The notes: generated from the sequence alone by a model not told the origin. Counted from the stretch's first letter, positions 18,532 to 28,824 are shown. The stretch: 64,000 nt of DNA from Granulosicoccus sp964390335 (GCA_964390335.1 CAYMHU010000003.1:1-64000), one strand, 5' to 3'. A program made the numbers and translations.

Positions 18532-19630
18532 CTATAAACCCGCCTTTAAACTCTCTTTTATAAATTGCGTTATTTCGCCATCCAATACCGCTTGGGTATT
18601 ACTGGTTTCCACGTTAGTGCGTAAGTCTTTAATCCGGGATTGATCTAACACGTACGATCTAATTTGACTACCCCAACCGATATCAGACTTTCCATCTTCA
18701 ACGGCTTGTTGGTCTCCGCTGCGTTTGAGCATTTCGGCCTCGTACAACTTCGACTTTAATTGTTTCATGGCCGTCGCTTTATTTTTATGCTGCGAACGAT
18801 CATTCTGACATTGCACCACAATACCGGAAGGTTCATGCGTTATACGCACAGCAGATTCGGTTCGGTTTACATGCTGCCCGCCTGCGCCACTGGCGCGATA
18901 TACATCAATGCGTAAATCGGCAGGGTTAATATCAATTTCAATGTCATCATCAATCTCTGGCGATACAAACACGGCTGCAAAGGATGTGTGTCGCCTCGCA
19001 CCAGAATCGAACGGGCTTTTACGCACCAAGCGATGCACACCGGTTTCGGTACGCAACCAGCCAAATGCATATTCGCCTTCTACCCGAATGGTCGCCGATT
19101 TAATCCCGGCCACATCACCTGGAGAGACTTCAATAAGTTCGGTTTTGAATCCTTGTCGTTCACCCCAGCGAAGATACATGCGTAGCAGCATCTCGGCCCA
19201 ATCTTGTGCTTCTGTGCCGCCACTGCCCGATTGAATATCCAGAAAGGCATGCGCTTCGTCGTTATTACCGGAAAACATGCGGCGAAATTCCAGACCGGCA
19301 ACGCGTGCTTCATAACTTTCCAGATCGGCGGCTACAGCATTGACGGTGTCTTCGTCGTTTTCCTCACGGGCCATTTCGAGCAGATCAACGGCATCGCCCA
19401 GACCACTGTCAAGCGTATCAAACACATCTTTGGTGGCTTGCAATGATGATCGTTGTTGACCAAGTTTTTGCGCGCGATCGGGGTCATTCCACACATCCGG
19501 ACTTTCCAGTTCGCGCAGAATTTCCTCTAACTGTTCCTTTTTGCCATCATAGTCAAAGATACCCCCTGAGGGAGTCGGCGCGGGTGCGAAGGTCCTCGAT
19601 GTGCTGAATGTAGGGGTTGATCTCGATCAT
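18532..19630 (-). CDS. prfB: Peptide chain release factor 2, with programmed +1 frameshift
   Basis: RF2 recognises UGA and UAA and triggers peptide release. The gene starts at 19630 (MIEINPYIQHIEDL), runs 25 codons to an in-frame UGA at 19553-19555, and continues in the +1 frame (CTT TGA C read as Leu-Asp, then YDGKKEQ) to 18532, for about 365 residues. The anticodon-mimic region around RKSPFDSG and the catalytic GGQ in ASGAGGQHVNRTES are intact. The frameshift is autoregulatory: low RF2 favours slipping past the UGA. Annotation from 19494 alone would miss the N-terminus. Confidence 0.97.
19552..19567 (-). promoter_or_regulatory. prfB: prfB autoregulatory frameshift signal
   Basis: The minus strand reads AGGGGG TAT CTT TGA C: an internal Shine-Dalgarno-like AGGGGG (19567-19562) three bases before CTTTGAC. 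This is the canonical RF2 +1 shift signal, with the UGA at codon 26. Confidence 0.95.
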
Positions 19631-19673
19631 GGTGAAACCGTCAAACAATAATTAGCTGCCAAGTTTAGCGCAA

Positions 19674-21428
19674 TTACTGACCCGATAGCTGCATATACTT
19701 AACTTGAAGCTGCAAAGACTGATTCCCGCGGTAGTGATTGACTGACAATGAGTACACAACCTGCACAGCGTCCCCGATGGTGAAAATATCGGGCTGATTG
19801 AAGGCAATTGCATCATAACGCTGCCCCTGTTTAGATTCACTGCCGCTTTGCGAGACCAGACTGAGCTTCAAATGCCCTTTACCGACCTCGCGAGCGCTGC
19901 TAATGGTAAAAACATCGTCAAACAGTGGCGCTGGAAACTCCTGCCCCCACGGACTGAGATCTGTTAACAGCTGCGCATTGGTCAGTGTTCGTTCATTATC
20001 TGATAGCGACCCATCGGTTACCCACTCGCGATTGGGTAGTTCGCCATCCAGTACGCGCTTCACTTCGGCCTCGAAGGCTTCGGCAAACTCACTGAACCGA
20101 GATTTTGCCAGGGTGAGTCCTGCTGCCATGGCATGGCCGCCGAACTTATGGATGAGATCCGGATTGTTAGTGGCTACCGCGTCAAGCACGTCTCGGATAT
20201 GCACGCCCGGGATCGATCGCGCCGATCCTTTTATTAATTTTTCTGAGTCTTGTGCAAACACAACCACAGGTTTATTCAATTGCTCCTTAACCCGACCGGC
20301 AACAATGCCAATCACACCTTGATGCCAGGAATCCTTAAACAACACAATAGAAAAGCGCTTGGTGTTAGCGTGCAAGGCGTCGGTTTCATTTTCCAGAATC
20401 GCCTCCGCTTCAGCTCGCATGGTTGACTCAATCGATCGGCGTTGTTGATTTAAACTATCAAGTTCGGTTGCTAAATTATGTGCAGTTAAATCATCCTCTG
20501 TTAGTAAGCAACTGATACCTCGGGTCATATCATCCAATCGACCAGCAGCGTTAAGCCGCGGCCCCAGTGCAAAACCAATGTCGTCGGAACTGGTGCGAGT
20601 AGCAACTCGCCCTGCTCTGGCTAACAATGCAAGCACACCTTTGCGAGTCACACCTGCTCGAATTCGGCGTAAACCTTGTTCAACCAGCGTTCTGTTAATG
20701 TGATCAAGCGGCACCACATCAGCAACGGTTCCAATGGCCACCAAATCAAGAAACTGTGCCATTTTCAATTCTTGCTTTAACAATCCTGCTTTATGCAAAT
20801 GCGCGCGTAATGCCGACAACACATAAAAGCAAACACCAACACCGGCTAAATGCTTACTCGGGAACGTTGCCCCGGGAATGTTGGGATTAACAATAGCCAC
20901 GGCCCGTGGCAACAATGCAGGAGGCAAGTGATGATCGGTAACAATGACATCCATGCCTAACTCGGACGCACGCTCTACGCCATCTACTGATGCCACGCCG
21001 TTATCGACCGTAAAAATGAGCGCTGGATTTTGTTGCTTTGCCACGTCGACAATTGCGGGTGACAAGCCATACCCATACTCGAATCGATTGGGCACCAGAA
21101 ATTCCACATGTTCAAACCCCATGGCTTTGAATCCCAACACAGCCAGGGCTGTGCTGGTTGCTCCATCGCAATCGTAGTCGCCAACCACCAGCACTTTTTC
21201 CTGAGCTTGCAGTGCTTGCGCTAAACGTTCGACGGCTTGATCAATGCCTAACAAGGTATCGGGCGTGGGTAAATCGGACAGCGCGAAATTCATTTCCGAT
21301 GCCGATTGAACACCTCGAGCGCTCAAGACCCGGTTGACCAAGGCGTTTTCGTGCAGGGGTTGGGCAGTTTCGGGGACGGCGCGTTGAATAATACTGACGG
21401 CTACGCCTTGCTGGCTTGGGGTGTTCAT
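19674..21428 (-). CDS. recJ: Single-stranded-DNA-specific 5'-3' exonuclease RecJ
   Basis: This 584-residue DHH-family nuclease degrades single-stranded DNA in recombination and mismatch repair. Visible motifs are VVGDYDCDGATSTA (motif I), FTVDNGVASVDG (II), DVIVTDHHLPPA (III, DHH) and RLNAAGRLDD (IV). The DHHA1 region carries GVIGIVAGRVKE and KFGGHAMAAGLTL. The C-terminal OB domain follows. It is 43 bases upstream of prfB in the same direction. Confidence 0.97.
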   Translation of the reverse strand: MNTPSQQGVAVSIIQRAVPETAQPLHENALVNRVLSARGVQSASEMNFALSDLPTPDTLLGIDQAVERLAQALQAQEKVLVVGDYDCDGATSTALAVLGFKAMGFEHVEFLVPNRFEYGYGLSPAIVDVAKQQNPALIFTVDNGVASVDGVERASELGMDVIVTDHHLPPALLPRAVAIVNPNIPGATFPSKHLAGVGVCFYVLSALRAHLHKAGLLKQELKMAQFLDLVAIGTVADVVPLDHINRTLVEQGLRRIRAGVTRKGVLALLARAGRVATRTSSDDIGFALGPRLNAAGRLDDMTRGISCLLTEDDLTAHNLATELDSLNQQRRSIESTMRAEAEAILENETDALHANTKRFSIVLFKDSWHQGVIGIVAGRVKEQLNKPVVVFAQDSEKLIKGSARSIPGVHIRDVLDAVATNNPDLIHKFGGHAMAAGLTLAKSRFSEFAEAFEAEVKRVLDGELPNREWVTDGSLSDNERTLTNAQLLTDLSPWGQEFPAPLFDDVFTISSAREVGKGHLKLSLVSQSGSESKQGQRYDAIAFNQPDIFTIGDAVQVVYSLSVNHYRGNQSLQLQVKYMQLSGQ

Positions 21429-21471
21429 AGTGGACTAATGTAGCACCAACAACCCCAAGGTGATATCAACA

Positions 21472-22620
21472 CTAGGAAGATTTAAATCTAAGCGCTTGTT
21501 TAATCCAGCTAGATAACGAAAATACGCGCCTGGCTTGCTGCTTTTCTTCAATAGCCTGACCTTCGCAGCCATCGAGTATGAATTTATCAATGCCCCCGTT
21601 CGCCAATGCGCGTTGCAATGGTTCTACCCGATGTTGAATCAGATTATCTTTAGCTCGCTGCACAGCATCGGCATCGCCAGCAAGCCACGCTGCATAAACC
21701 GACAGATCGACGATGACGGTTGTTGCATCAGTATCAGCAACCGTTGCTAGATCAGCTACTTGAAAATCTGCCAAGGGATGCTGCGCTAATTGGTAGTGTG
21801 CTGCTAATCCCTGACTAAATGAATCATCGGCATAAACCGTCGCGCTGCTCATGGCAGTAGCTTCGGGCAGTTTTGCACCACCCCAAAACCAAATGGCATT
21901 CACCGGTAACTGGCGGCGAGCAGCACGTTGCTCATTGACCGGATGCGAGTGAAACAGCATTTGAACCTCAGTCATCAACCGGCGCCAGTCACCAGCCGTA
22001 TCCAGCCGGGGTAGAAAATTTGCAATTTTGCCATTGGCCACCGAGTGCGAAGGCCAGGAATCTAACGCTGACGCATCCATACCGGTTAAAAACCATTGAC
22101 CCTGTAGTCCTTTATGCACACTCAGACCATCTGGTTGAATTAAATCATTTAAAGACTTGATTAACGCGTCGGCTTCGGCATCCTGTAAATCGAGCGCTGC
22201 ACAGGGTAGTAATCGGGCATTATCTTTATCTGCCAGTAAATGCACTGGATCGGCACACACTATATGTTCCGGCAGGTGCCAGTTTTCGATTTGAGCTTCC
22301 TGCCTGCTGTGGCCCTGCTTGTTATTGAGCTCTTCGTTAGGCGAAACCTCCTGTTCATACCGACAGAATGCCGACGGCACGTGACCTATGTCTGGTATTG
22401 GTAAGCCAATTGCCCCCATAAGTGCTTGTTCCACTGTTTGGGTAACCGACTCAATAACGCAAGTCGCGTTCTGAGGCGTATCATTCAGGGAATCGGTCGT
22501 GGAATGAGATGGCGAACCAAGCGCGTCTGGTTCGAAAACCGAATCCCCACTGGGCGGGGCCAGCGGTGCCGAAAAACACGCGGGGGCTAGCAGAATAACG
22601 CTTGTGGTGCTGTCGGGCAT
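21472..22620 (-). CDS. RpfE/ApgM-like phosphoglycerate-mutase-related protein
   Basis: This protein of about 382 residues ends with the features of the RpfE-type family found next to recJ in many proteobacteria: RQLPVNAIWFWGGAKLPE, then an alkaline-phosphatase-fold C-terminal half with IDKFILDGCEG. The family is distantly related to cofactor-independent phosphoglycerate mutase; its function is not established. The N-terminal 120 residues are less conserved. ATG 22620 (MPDSTTSVILLAP) is preferred because the longer frame depends on a TTG at 22659. The gene is 43 bases upstream of recJ. Confidence 0.75.
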   Translation of the reverse strand: MPDSTTSVILLAPACFSAPLAPPSGDSVFEPDALGSPSHSTTDSLNDTPQNATCVIESVTQTVEQALMGAIGLPIPDIGHVPSAFCRYEQEVSPNEELNNKQGHSRQEAQIENWHLPEHIVCADPVHLLADKDNARLLPCAALDLQDAEADALIKSLNDLIQPDGLSVHKGLQGQWFLTGMDASALDSWPSHSVANGKIANFLPRLDTAGDWRRLMTEVQMLFHSHPVNEQRAARRQLPVNAIWFWGGAKLPEATAMSSATVYADDSFSQGLAAHYQLAQHPLADFQVADLATVADTDATTVIVDLSVYAAWLAGDADAVQRAKDNLIQHRVEPLQRALANGGIDKFILDGCEGQAIEEKQQARRVFSLSSWIKQALRFKSS

Positions 22621-22757
22621 GGAAACTTTGCTTAGTGGACGTGCCGATATGGTATCCAATTATCATCTTTGCAACCACAAAATGAACTCAACAGCACGAA
22701 TCTAGTCATACAGGCAATCACAACACACTGCAGTATCAATTAAAGGCTACAGAATCA

Positions 22758-24896
22758 ATGAAGAACAAAAAACTATGGATCGTACTCGCAGTCATTGCGT
22801 TAATTACCTGTTACGTCATTTTTGATTTGGGCCGGTTTTTAAATCTGGAGTATTTAAAAAGCCAACAAGCGGCACTGAACAACCTGTATGAAACAAAGCC
22901 TTTTGCAGTGATTGCAACCTTCTTTGGGTTGTATGTTGTTGCAACCGCCTTATCCATCCCGGGCGCGGTTATTTTCACTTTGGCTGGCGGTGCTATTTTT
23001 GGCTTGGTCACCGGCACCATCATTGTGTCGTTTGCGTCCACCATTGGTGCAACACTGGCATTTTTAACCTCTCGCCATTTGCTGCGCGATACCATCGAAT
23101 CAAAGTTCAGCGACAAGCTTCAAACCATCAACGACAGTATCGATAAAGACGGTGCGTTTTATTTATTCACGTTAAGGCTGGTGCCGGTATTTCCATTCTT
23201 CCTGATTAACCTGGCAATGGGGCTCACGAAAATTAAAACCGGTGTATTTTATATTGTTAGCCAAATCGGCATGCTGGCAGCAACCATTGTTTATGTAAAC
23301 GCAGGGACGCAAATTGCCAAAATAGACAGTCTTGCAGGCATCTTGTCACCCAAACTGTTGTTCTCGTTCGCACTGCTGGGCATCTTCCCGCTTATTGCAA
23401 AAAAGATTGTCGACATCATTCAAGCGCGCAAGGTCTATAAAGACTACCCCAAACCAGACAAATTTGATCGCGATATCGTCGTATTGGGTGCAGGTTCTGG
23501 AGGTCTAGTATCAGCGTACATTGGTGCGGCAGTTAAGAGTAAAGTCTCGTTAATAGAACGACACCAAATGGGCGGCGATTGCTTGAACACCGGCTGCGTA
23601 CCGTCTAAAGCGCTAATTCGTAGCGCGAAACTTATGGACAACATTAAACACTCTGCAAAATACGGTGTAGAAACAGCATCAGGCGAAATTGATTTCGCTA
23701 AGACCATGCAGCGTGTACATGATGTCATTAAAAAAATTGAGCCGCATGATTCTGTTGAGCGCTACACCGGATTAGGGGTTGACGTTATCACCGGCGATGG
23801 TCGTATCACGTCGCCCTGGACGGTAGAAGTCAACGGACAAACCCTGACAACACGCAACATTATTGTTGCCACCGGGGCGCGCCCATTTGTACCCCCTATT
23901 CCCGGGCTGGATACCGTTAATTACTTAACGTCAGATAATTTGTGGGAATTGACTGAATTACCAAAACGTTTAGTTGTGCTTGGCGGCGGCCCCATTGGTA
24001 GTGAGTTAACGCAAGCCTTCAAACGCCTCGGCAGTGAAGTCTGGCAAGTGGAAATGTTTGATCGCATTATGAACCGCGAAGACCCAGAAATCTCCGCCAT
24101 GGTGCAACAGAAATTCATTGATGACGGTATTAATGTGATGGTCAATACCAAAGCCGTCGGTGTTGAAGTTGAGTCAAGTGGTGAGAAAGTACTGGTTTGC
24201 GAACGCGATGGCGAACAGCTGCGATTACCGTTTGATGAAATTATTGTTGCCGTAGGCCGCGCCGCCCGCTCCAAAGGATTCGGATTAGAAGAGCTGGATA
24301 TTAGTACGCGCAGAAACGGCACAATCGAAACGAATGAATACCTGCAAACCCGATTTCCCAATATATACGCGGTAGGAGATGTGGCAGGTCCGTATCAATT
24401 CACGCACACGGCTGCACATCAAGCATGGTACGCGTCGGTTAATTCTTTATTTGGCACGTTTAAAAAGTTTCGGGTCGACTATCGCGTTATTCCATGGGCA
24501 ACGTTTACCGACCCTGAAGTTGCACGCGTTGGCTTAAACGAAACCGATGCTAAGGAGAAAAACATTCCATACGAAGTCACCACTTACGGCATTGATGATC
24601 TGGACCGTGCTATTGCCGACAGCACCGATCATGGGGTCGTTAAAGTATTAACCGTGCCGGGCAAAGACACCATTCTGGGCGTAACCATTGTGGCAGCGAA
24701 TGCCGGTGATTTAATTTCTGAGTATGTGTTGGCCATGAAACACAAACTGGGACTCAACAAAATTTTGGGCACCATCCATATCTACCCCACCAACACTGAA
24801 GCCAACAAATACGCTGCCGGTGAGTGGAAACGTGCGCATCAGCCGCATACGCTGTTGAAATGGGTTGAGCGCTATCATGCCTGGCGGCGCGGCTAA
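22758..24896 (+). CDS. Fusion of a TVP38/VTT membrane domain with a mercuric-reductase-like flavin disulfide oxidoreductase
   Basis: This 712-residue protein has two parts. Residues 1-225 form a TVP38/DedA (VTT) membrane domain with about six segments, including SIPGAVIFTLAGGAIFG and a RLVPVFPFFLIN region. From about 238 it is a class I pyridine-nucleotide disulfide oxidoreductase: FAD site VLGAGSGGLVSAY, redox cysteines at 275 and 280 (GGDCLNTGCVPSKAL), NAD(P) site VVLGGGPIGSEL, NIYAVGDVAG, and a C-terminal HIYPTNTEANK in place of the usual HAHPT..E. Such fusions occur in several proteobacteria. The substrate is unknown; membrane-tethered reduction of a lipid or quinone pool is a guess. Confidence 0.9.
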   Translation: MKNKKLWIVLAVIALITCYVIFDLGRFLNLEYLKSQQAALNNLYETKPFAVIATFFGLYVVATALSIPGAVIFTLAGGAIFGLVTGTIIVSFASTIGATLAFLTSRHLLRDTIESKFSDKLQTINDSIDKDGAFYLFTLRLVPVFPFFLINLAMGLTKIKTGVFYIVSQIGMLAATIVYVNAGTQIAKIDSLAGILSPKLLFSFALLGIFPLIAKKIVDIIQARKVYKDYPKPDKFDRDIVVLGAGSGGLVSAYIGAAVKSKVSLIERHQMGGDCLNTGCVPSKALIRSAKLMDNIKHSAKYGVETASGEIDFAKTMQRVHDVIKKIEPHDSVERYTGLGVDVITGDGRITSPWTVEVNGQTLTTRNIIVATGARPFVPPIPGLDTVNYLTSDNLWELTELPKRLVVLGGGPIGSELTQAFKRLGSEVWQVEMFDRIMNREDPEISAMVQQKFIDDGINVMVNTKAVGVEVESSGEKVLVCERDGEQLRLPFDEIIVAVGRAARSKGFGLEELDISTRRNGTIETNEYLQTRFPNIYAVGDVAGPYQFTHTAAHQAWYASVNSLFGTFKKFRVDYRVIPWATFTDPEVARVGLNETDAKEKNIPYEVTTYGIDDLDRAIADSTDHGVVKVLTVPGKDTILGVTIVAANAGDLISEYVLAMKHKLGLNKILGTIHIYPTNTEANKYAAGEWKRAHQPHTLLKWVERYHAWRRG

Positions 24897-25002
24897 AGCT
24901 GCGCCGGACAACTGAGCGTGATTACATGCAGGGGAAGTTTTTAAACCATCCTCGCGCTACAATCGTATACGGATAGACTTCTAACACTATGTAGCCGCCC
25001 CT

Positions 25003-26337
25003 ATGATTGCCGACACGCTTGCGAACCTGCCCGCTCATTTACAGGAACGGGCAAGAGTGGTGTCAAACGGCGATGCCACACATGGCACCTTTGTACTCTA
25101 CTGGATGAGTAGCGCCATGCGGGTAGATGAAAACCCCGCATTGGATTCAGCTGCACTCATTGCGCAACATCACAACCTGCCGTTGTTGGTTTATCAATGC
25201 TTATCGTCTAACGGTCAATCTAATGGTCAATATGCATCTGATCGGCATCACCTGTTCGTGATGCAAGGTGCTCGCGATGTTCAGGCCAGTTTAATTGAAA
25301 AAGGCATCAGCTACGCGTTTGAACTTGAAACGCGTTCCACCGACGAAACACATTTAACTTCACTCGCACAGCAGGCTCGCGTCGTCATTACAGAAGACAT
25401 GCCGGTTGGACCCAATCAAGGATACTTCAATGACTTACCAGAACACACTTCGGCCGCGTTGATCTGCATCGATACTGCGTGCGTGGTACCAATGCAATTA
25501 GTTGGACAAGCCTATACACGCGCATTTCAATACAGAGACGCAACAAAAGCACTCTACGAAAGCCGATTAACAAACAGTTGGCCTGCCATAGCTGAACTTG
25601 ATAACAATACGGTGTCTGCATTCGATTTATCAACGCTACCATTCGAACCGATCGACTTGCAAAACGCACATCTGCCCGAGTTAGTATCACAGTGTGAAAT
25701 AGACCATGCCATTGGTCCTGTTGTTGATACTGTGGGAGGCAGTACAGCGGGCTATGATCGATGGAATCGCTTTAAGGACACAGGACTTGCTCGCTATGCA
25801 AAGCAACGCAACAATCCGCTGGTTGACGGTGTTAGTCGAATGTCGGCTTATTTACACCATGGCATGGTGTCACCAATGCGCTTGGCGCGCGAAGCGGCAC
25901 GCATTAACAACGGTGGCAGTCAAAAATACCTGGACGAACTATTAATTTGGCGCGAGCTAGCTTATGCATTTTGCTTTTATACCGATATCACTGACCCATG
26001 GTCTGCCATACCGGATTGGGCACAGCAAACTTTACAAGCGCACGCAGAGGACACGCGAGATCACACTTACCAATGGGAAGAATTGGCGCGCGCTCAAACT
26101 AACGATGCGCTATGGAACGCCGCGCAATTATCACTACTGAGACAAGGCGAATTGCACAACAACGTGCGCATGACATGGGGTAAAGCCATCCTGAATTGGA
26201 CCAGTTCTCCTAAGCGCGCGTTGGAACTCATGATTGATTTGAATCACCGTTACGCATTGGATGGGTGCGACCCTGCCTCTTACGGTGGGTTGCTGTGGTG
26301 TGTTGGGCAATTCGATCGCCCGTTTGAACCGGCAAGG
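25003..26337 (+). CDS. Class II-type CPD photolyase, C-terminus lost in assembly gap
   Basis: The 445 visible residues match a deoxyribodipyrimidine photolyase of the class II branch: an N-terminal antenna domain (TFVLYWMSSAMRVDENPAL), SRMSAYLHHGMVSP, LDELLIWRELAYAF, and WNAAQLSLLRQGELHNNVRM with WGKAILNW near the FAD site. The protein uses blue light to split cyclobutane pyrimidine dimers. The sequence stops at an N gap after DRPFEPAR, so only some 20-40 residues should be missing. It starts a cluster with a second photolyase and redox proteins. Confidence 0.92.
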
Positions 26338-26437
26338 NNNNNNNNNNNNNNNNNNNNNNNNNNNNNNNNNNNNNNNNNNNNNNNNNNNNNNNNNNNNNNN
26401 NNNNNNNNNNNNNNNNNNNNNNNNNNNNNNNNNNNNN
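26338..26437. other. Assembly gap (100 N) between photolyase and oxidoreductase genes
   Basis: Placeholder of exactly 100 Ns. It must hide the end of the photolyase and most of the N-terminal two thirds of the next oxidoreductase, so the real missing length is probably over 600 bases (inference from family lengths). Confidence 0.97.
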
Positions 26438-26848
26438 AGTTGGGCAGCCAGAAATAGCACAAAGCCGAAACGCCCAGACACAACAGAGCAAATAGTGTTA
26501 CAGGCATCACACGACTGGACAGCAGCTAACTGGGAGCGAGATCCGGACGAGGTTGCTCAGCAGCTACAAGCGGCATTTTTCGACAGTTCAGGTTTTGCAA
26601 CGCGAGAACCGAATAGCTTAAAGGCACACAGGTGGAAGTACGCTATTCCGATAAACCCGCCTGAAAACCGATGCTTTAAAGATCCCGTATACCACGTTGT
26701 AACCTGCGGCGACTGGGCCAGCGGGCCTCGCGTTGAAGGCGCATTTTTAAGCGGCATGGCAGCAGCCGGCCAGATACTAACCAGCTTGATCGCTAAGCCA
26801 GAATCGATCAGCGATCAGATGATGTTGGATTTACAAAGCAGCTTATGA
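26438..26848 (+). CDS. FAD/NAD(P)-dependent oxidoreductase, renalase-like, C-terminal part
   Basis: The 137 residues after the gap match the C-terminal part of renalase-like amine-oxidase-fold flavoproteins: KPKRPDTTEQIVLQASHDW, then NSLKAHRWKYAIPI, and CGDWASGPRVEGAFLSGM, which closes the FAD site. The N-terminal dinucleotide-binding motif should lie in the gap. Genes of this type are often found beside photolyases. The stop overlaps the start of the next gene by four bases. Confidence 0.85.
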   Translation, partial: SWAARNSTKPKRPDTTEQIVLQASHDWTAANWERDPDEVAQQLQAAFFDSSGFATREPNSLKAHRWKYAIPINPPENRCFKDPVYHVVTCGDWASGPRVEGAFLSGMAAAGQILTSLIAKPESISDQMMLDLQSSL

Positions 26849-27252
26849 ACTCAGGCCAAAAACAACTCATTTCAAACCCAAGAGGCCCCTCAGTCACTAT
26901 GCTTTATGACGGTGGCTGTCCGCTATGCTCAAAGGAAGTAGCGCATTATAAACGCCGCGATGCACAAGGCCAGGTTAATTGGGTAGACATTCATGCAGAC
27001 GCGAGGCCTTTAGCGCATTACGGCATTTCTCAAGAAGCAGCTATGAAGCGTTTGCATGTTATTCAGGATGACAATATTGTGATTGGTGCTCCAGCCTTTG
27101 CCGTTATCTGGTCACAGTTGCCTGGTTATCGGCTGATGGTTCCTATTGTAAAGCTGAAGCCTATTATGTGGATGTTGGATAAACTGTATAACTGGTTTGC
27201 AGACAAACGCTTTGCGTCGCGCGTCAGCTGTAAACAACGCTCCCATTCATAA
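26845..27252 (+). CDS. DCC-family thiol-disulfide oxidoreductase-like protein (DUF393)
   Basis: This 135-residue protein carries the DCC signature MLYDGGCPLCSKEVAHYKRR at residues about 20-39, with the Cys-x-x-Cys pair, and VNWVDIHADAR after it. The family has a thioredoxin-like fold; its targets are unknown. It overlaps the preceding flavoprotein by ATGA, suggesting translational coupling, and is convergent with the FeS photolyase gene two bases downstream. Confidence 0.88.
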   Translation: MNSGQKQLISNPRGPSVTMLYDGGCPLCSKEVAHYKRRDAQGQVNWVDIHADARPLAHYGISQEAAMKRLHVIQDDNIVIGAPAFAVIWSQLPGYRLMVPIVKLKPIMWMLDKLYNWFADKRFASRVSCKQRSHS

Positions 27253-27254
27253 GA

Positions 27255-28775
27255 TTAAAGCGATTCTAGGAAGTGAGTTGCATCAGCATGAATTTCAGCT
27301 TTGCGTTCCTCGCTCATACGTCCCCATGTATTGTACATCTGTGCCATACGATGATTACTGGATAACTTTTCCTGATTCTGACTGAGAAAATGCCAGTATA
27401 AATAATTAAACGGACACGCGTCTTCACCCGTTTTTTTGCTGACCTTGTAATCGCAGTGTTTACAGTAGTCGGACATCTTATTGATGTAATTGCCGCCAGC
27501 TGCATACGGTTTAGAACCCAACAAACCACCATCTGCAAATTGACTCATGCCTAGGGTGTTTGGTAGTTCAACCCACTCGTAGGCATCAACGTATACAGCG
27601 AGATACCACTCATGCACTTGCTTGGGATCAACACCGGCCAACATCGCAAAATTACCCGTGATCATTAAGCGCTGGATATGGTGAGCGTAACCCTCATCGA
27701 TAGTTTGTTGAATACTGCCTTTAAGACAAGCCATACGCGTGTCAGCTGTCCAGTAAAATTCGGGTAGTGGTTTGTGGTAATCAAAAAAGTTTTGCTCGAG
27801 ATATTGCGGCATTTCTAACCAATAGATGCCTCTAACGTATTCACGCCACCCGATAATCTGCCGAATAAAACCTTCGGCGGCATTTATCGGAATGTGACCG
27901 TCATTAAAAGCCGCCTCTACGCGTTCGCACACGTTGGTAGGGTCAAGCAATCCGATGTTGATATACAGCGATAGAACCGAATGCGCTAAGAACTTTTGAT
28001 CGTGCAACATGGCATCTTGATAGTCGCCAAATTGCGGTAATGAGAAATCTATAAAGTGATCTAAGGCTGTATTCGCATCGCTTGCCGAGCAGGCAAACCA
28101 GAAATCATGCACGCTACCCATGTTATTCGGAAAGTGATTATCGACGAGCGCAACAACATCGCGCGTAATATCGTCTGGCTCAAACCGCAATGGGTCAGAA
28201 AACTTTACAGACCTACCCGCAGGCTTGCGATTGTCTTTATCAAAATTCCATTGGCCACCTACTGGCTTATCATCCTCCATCAACAAACCCGTTTGACGCC
28301 GCATGTCGCGATAAAAATTCTCCATGCGTAATTGTTTGCGCGACGCAGCCCAGCTTTGAAATGCCTCAGTCGAACACAGAAAGCGTGTGTCTGGCAGTAA
28401 GTCCATCGGGATGGACAGGTTCGACTGCAGCGCCCTCAATGATTCCCGAAGCCGATACTCACCCACTTCTGTCATCACGATCTGCTCGCACTGGTGCTCC
28501 GCAACCGCTAATTCAATGCTGCTTGCAATGCTTTTGGGATTATTTTCATCGTCCAATTGCCGATAAATAACCGACCAACCGTCATCATGCAGTTGCTGTT
28601 TGAAGTGGCGCATGCATGACAACACAAACACCAGTTTTTTCTTGTGGTGGGCTACGTAAGATGTTTCATCTGCACATTCGCAGAGCAATACGATGGCATT
28701 GCGTTTTTCTACCGCCTGCAACGATGAAATGTCCAAGCTGAGCTGATCACCCAGCAATGGAACAAGCGTTTTCAT
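27255..28775 (-). CDS. FeS-BCP-type cryptochrome/photolyase (PhrB-like, (6-4) lyase group)
   Basis: This 506-residue protein belongs to the bacterial cryptochrome/photolyase group that carries an iron-sulfur cluster. It starts with LVPLLGDQLSLD and has the C-terminal catalytic region INAAEGFIRQIIGWREYVRG and LMITGNFAMLAGVDP. The cluster ligand region reads YCKHCDYKV and, further on, DACPFNYLYWHF. Characterised relatives repair (6-4) photoproducts. With the class II enzyme at 25003 the locus could repair both main UV lesions. Confidence 0.93.
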   Translation of the reverse strand: MKTLVPLLGDQLSLDISSLQAVEKRNAIVLLCECADETSYVAHHKKKLVFVLSCMRHFKQQLHDDGWSVIYRQLDDENNPKSIASSIELAVAEHQCEQIVMTEVGEYRLRESLRALQSNLSIPMDLLPDTRFLCSTEAFQSWAASRKQLRMENFYRDMRRQTGLLMEDDKPVGGQWNFDKDNRKPAGRSVKFSDPLRFEPDDITRDVVALVDNHFPNNMGSVHDFWFACSASDANTALDHFIDFSLPQFGDYQDAMLHDQKFLAHSVLSLYINIGLLDPTNVCERVEAAFNDGHIPINAAEGFIRQIIGWREYVRGIYWLEMPQYLEQNFFDYHKPLPEFYWTADTRMACLKGSIQQTIDEGYAHHIQRLMITGNFAMLAGVDPKQVHEWYLAVYVDAYEWVELPNTLGMSQFADGGLLGSKPYAAGGNYINKMSDYCKHCDYKVSKKTGEDACPFNYLYWHFLSQNQEKLSSNHRMAQMYNTWGRMSEERKAEIHADATHFLESL

Positions 28776-28824
28776 CCTAATTGAATTTAACGGTTGGATT
28801 GTCCATCTAACTAGTGGTCAATCT

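Noticed and set aside
26228..26510. Frames crossing the gap at 26338-26437 on the minus strand
   Set aside because: Created by the N placeholder; the plus strand holds photolyase and flavoprotein sequence.
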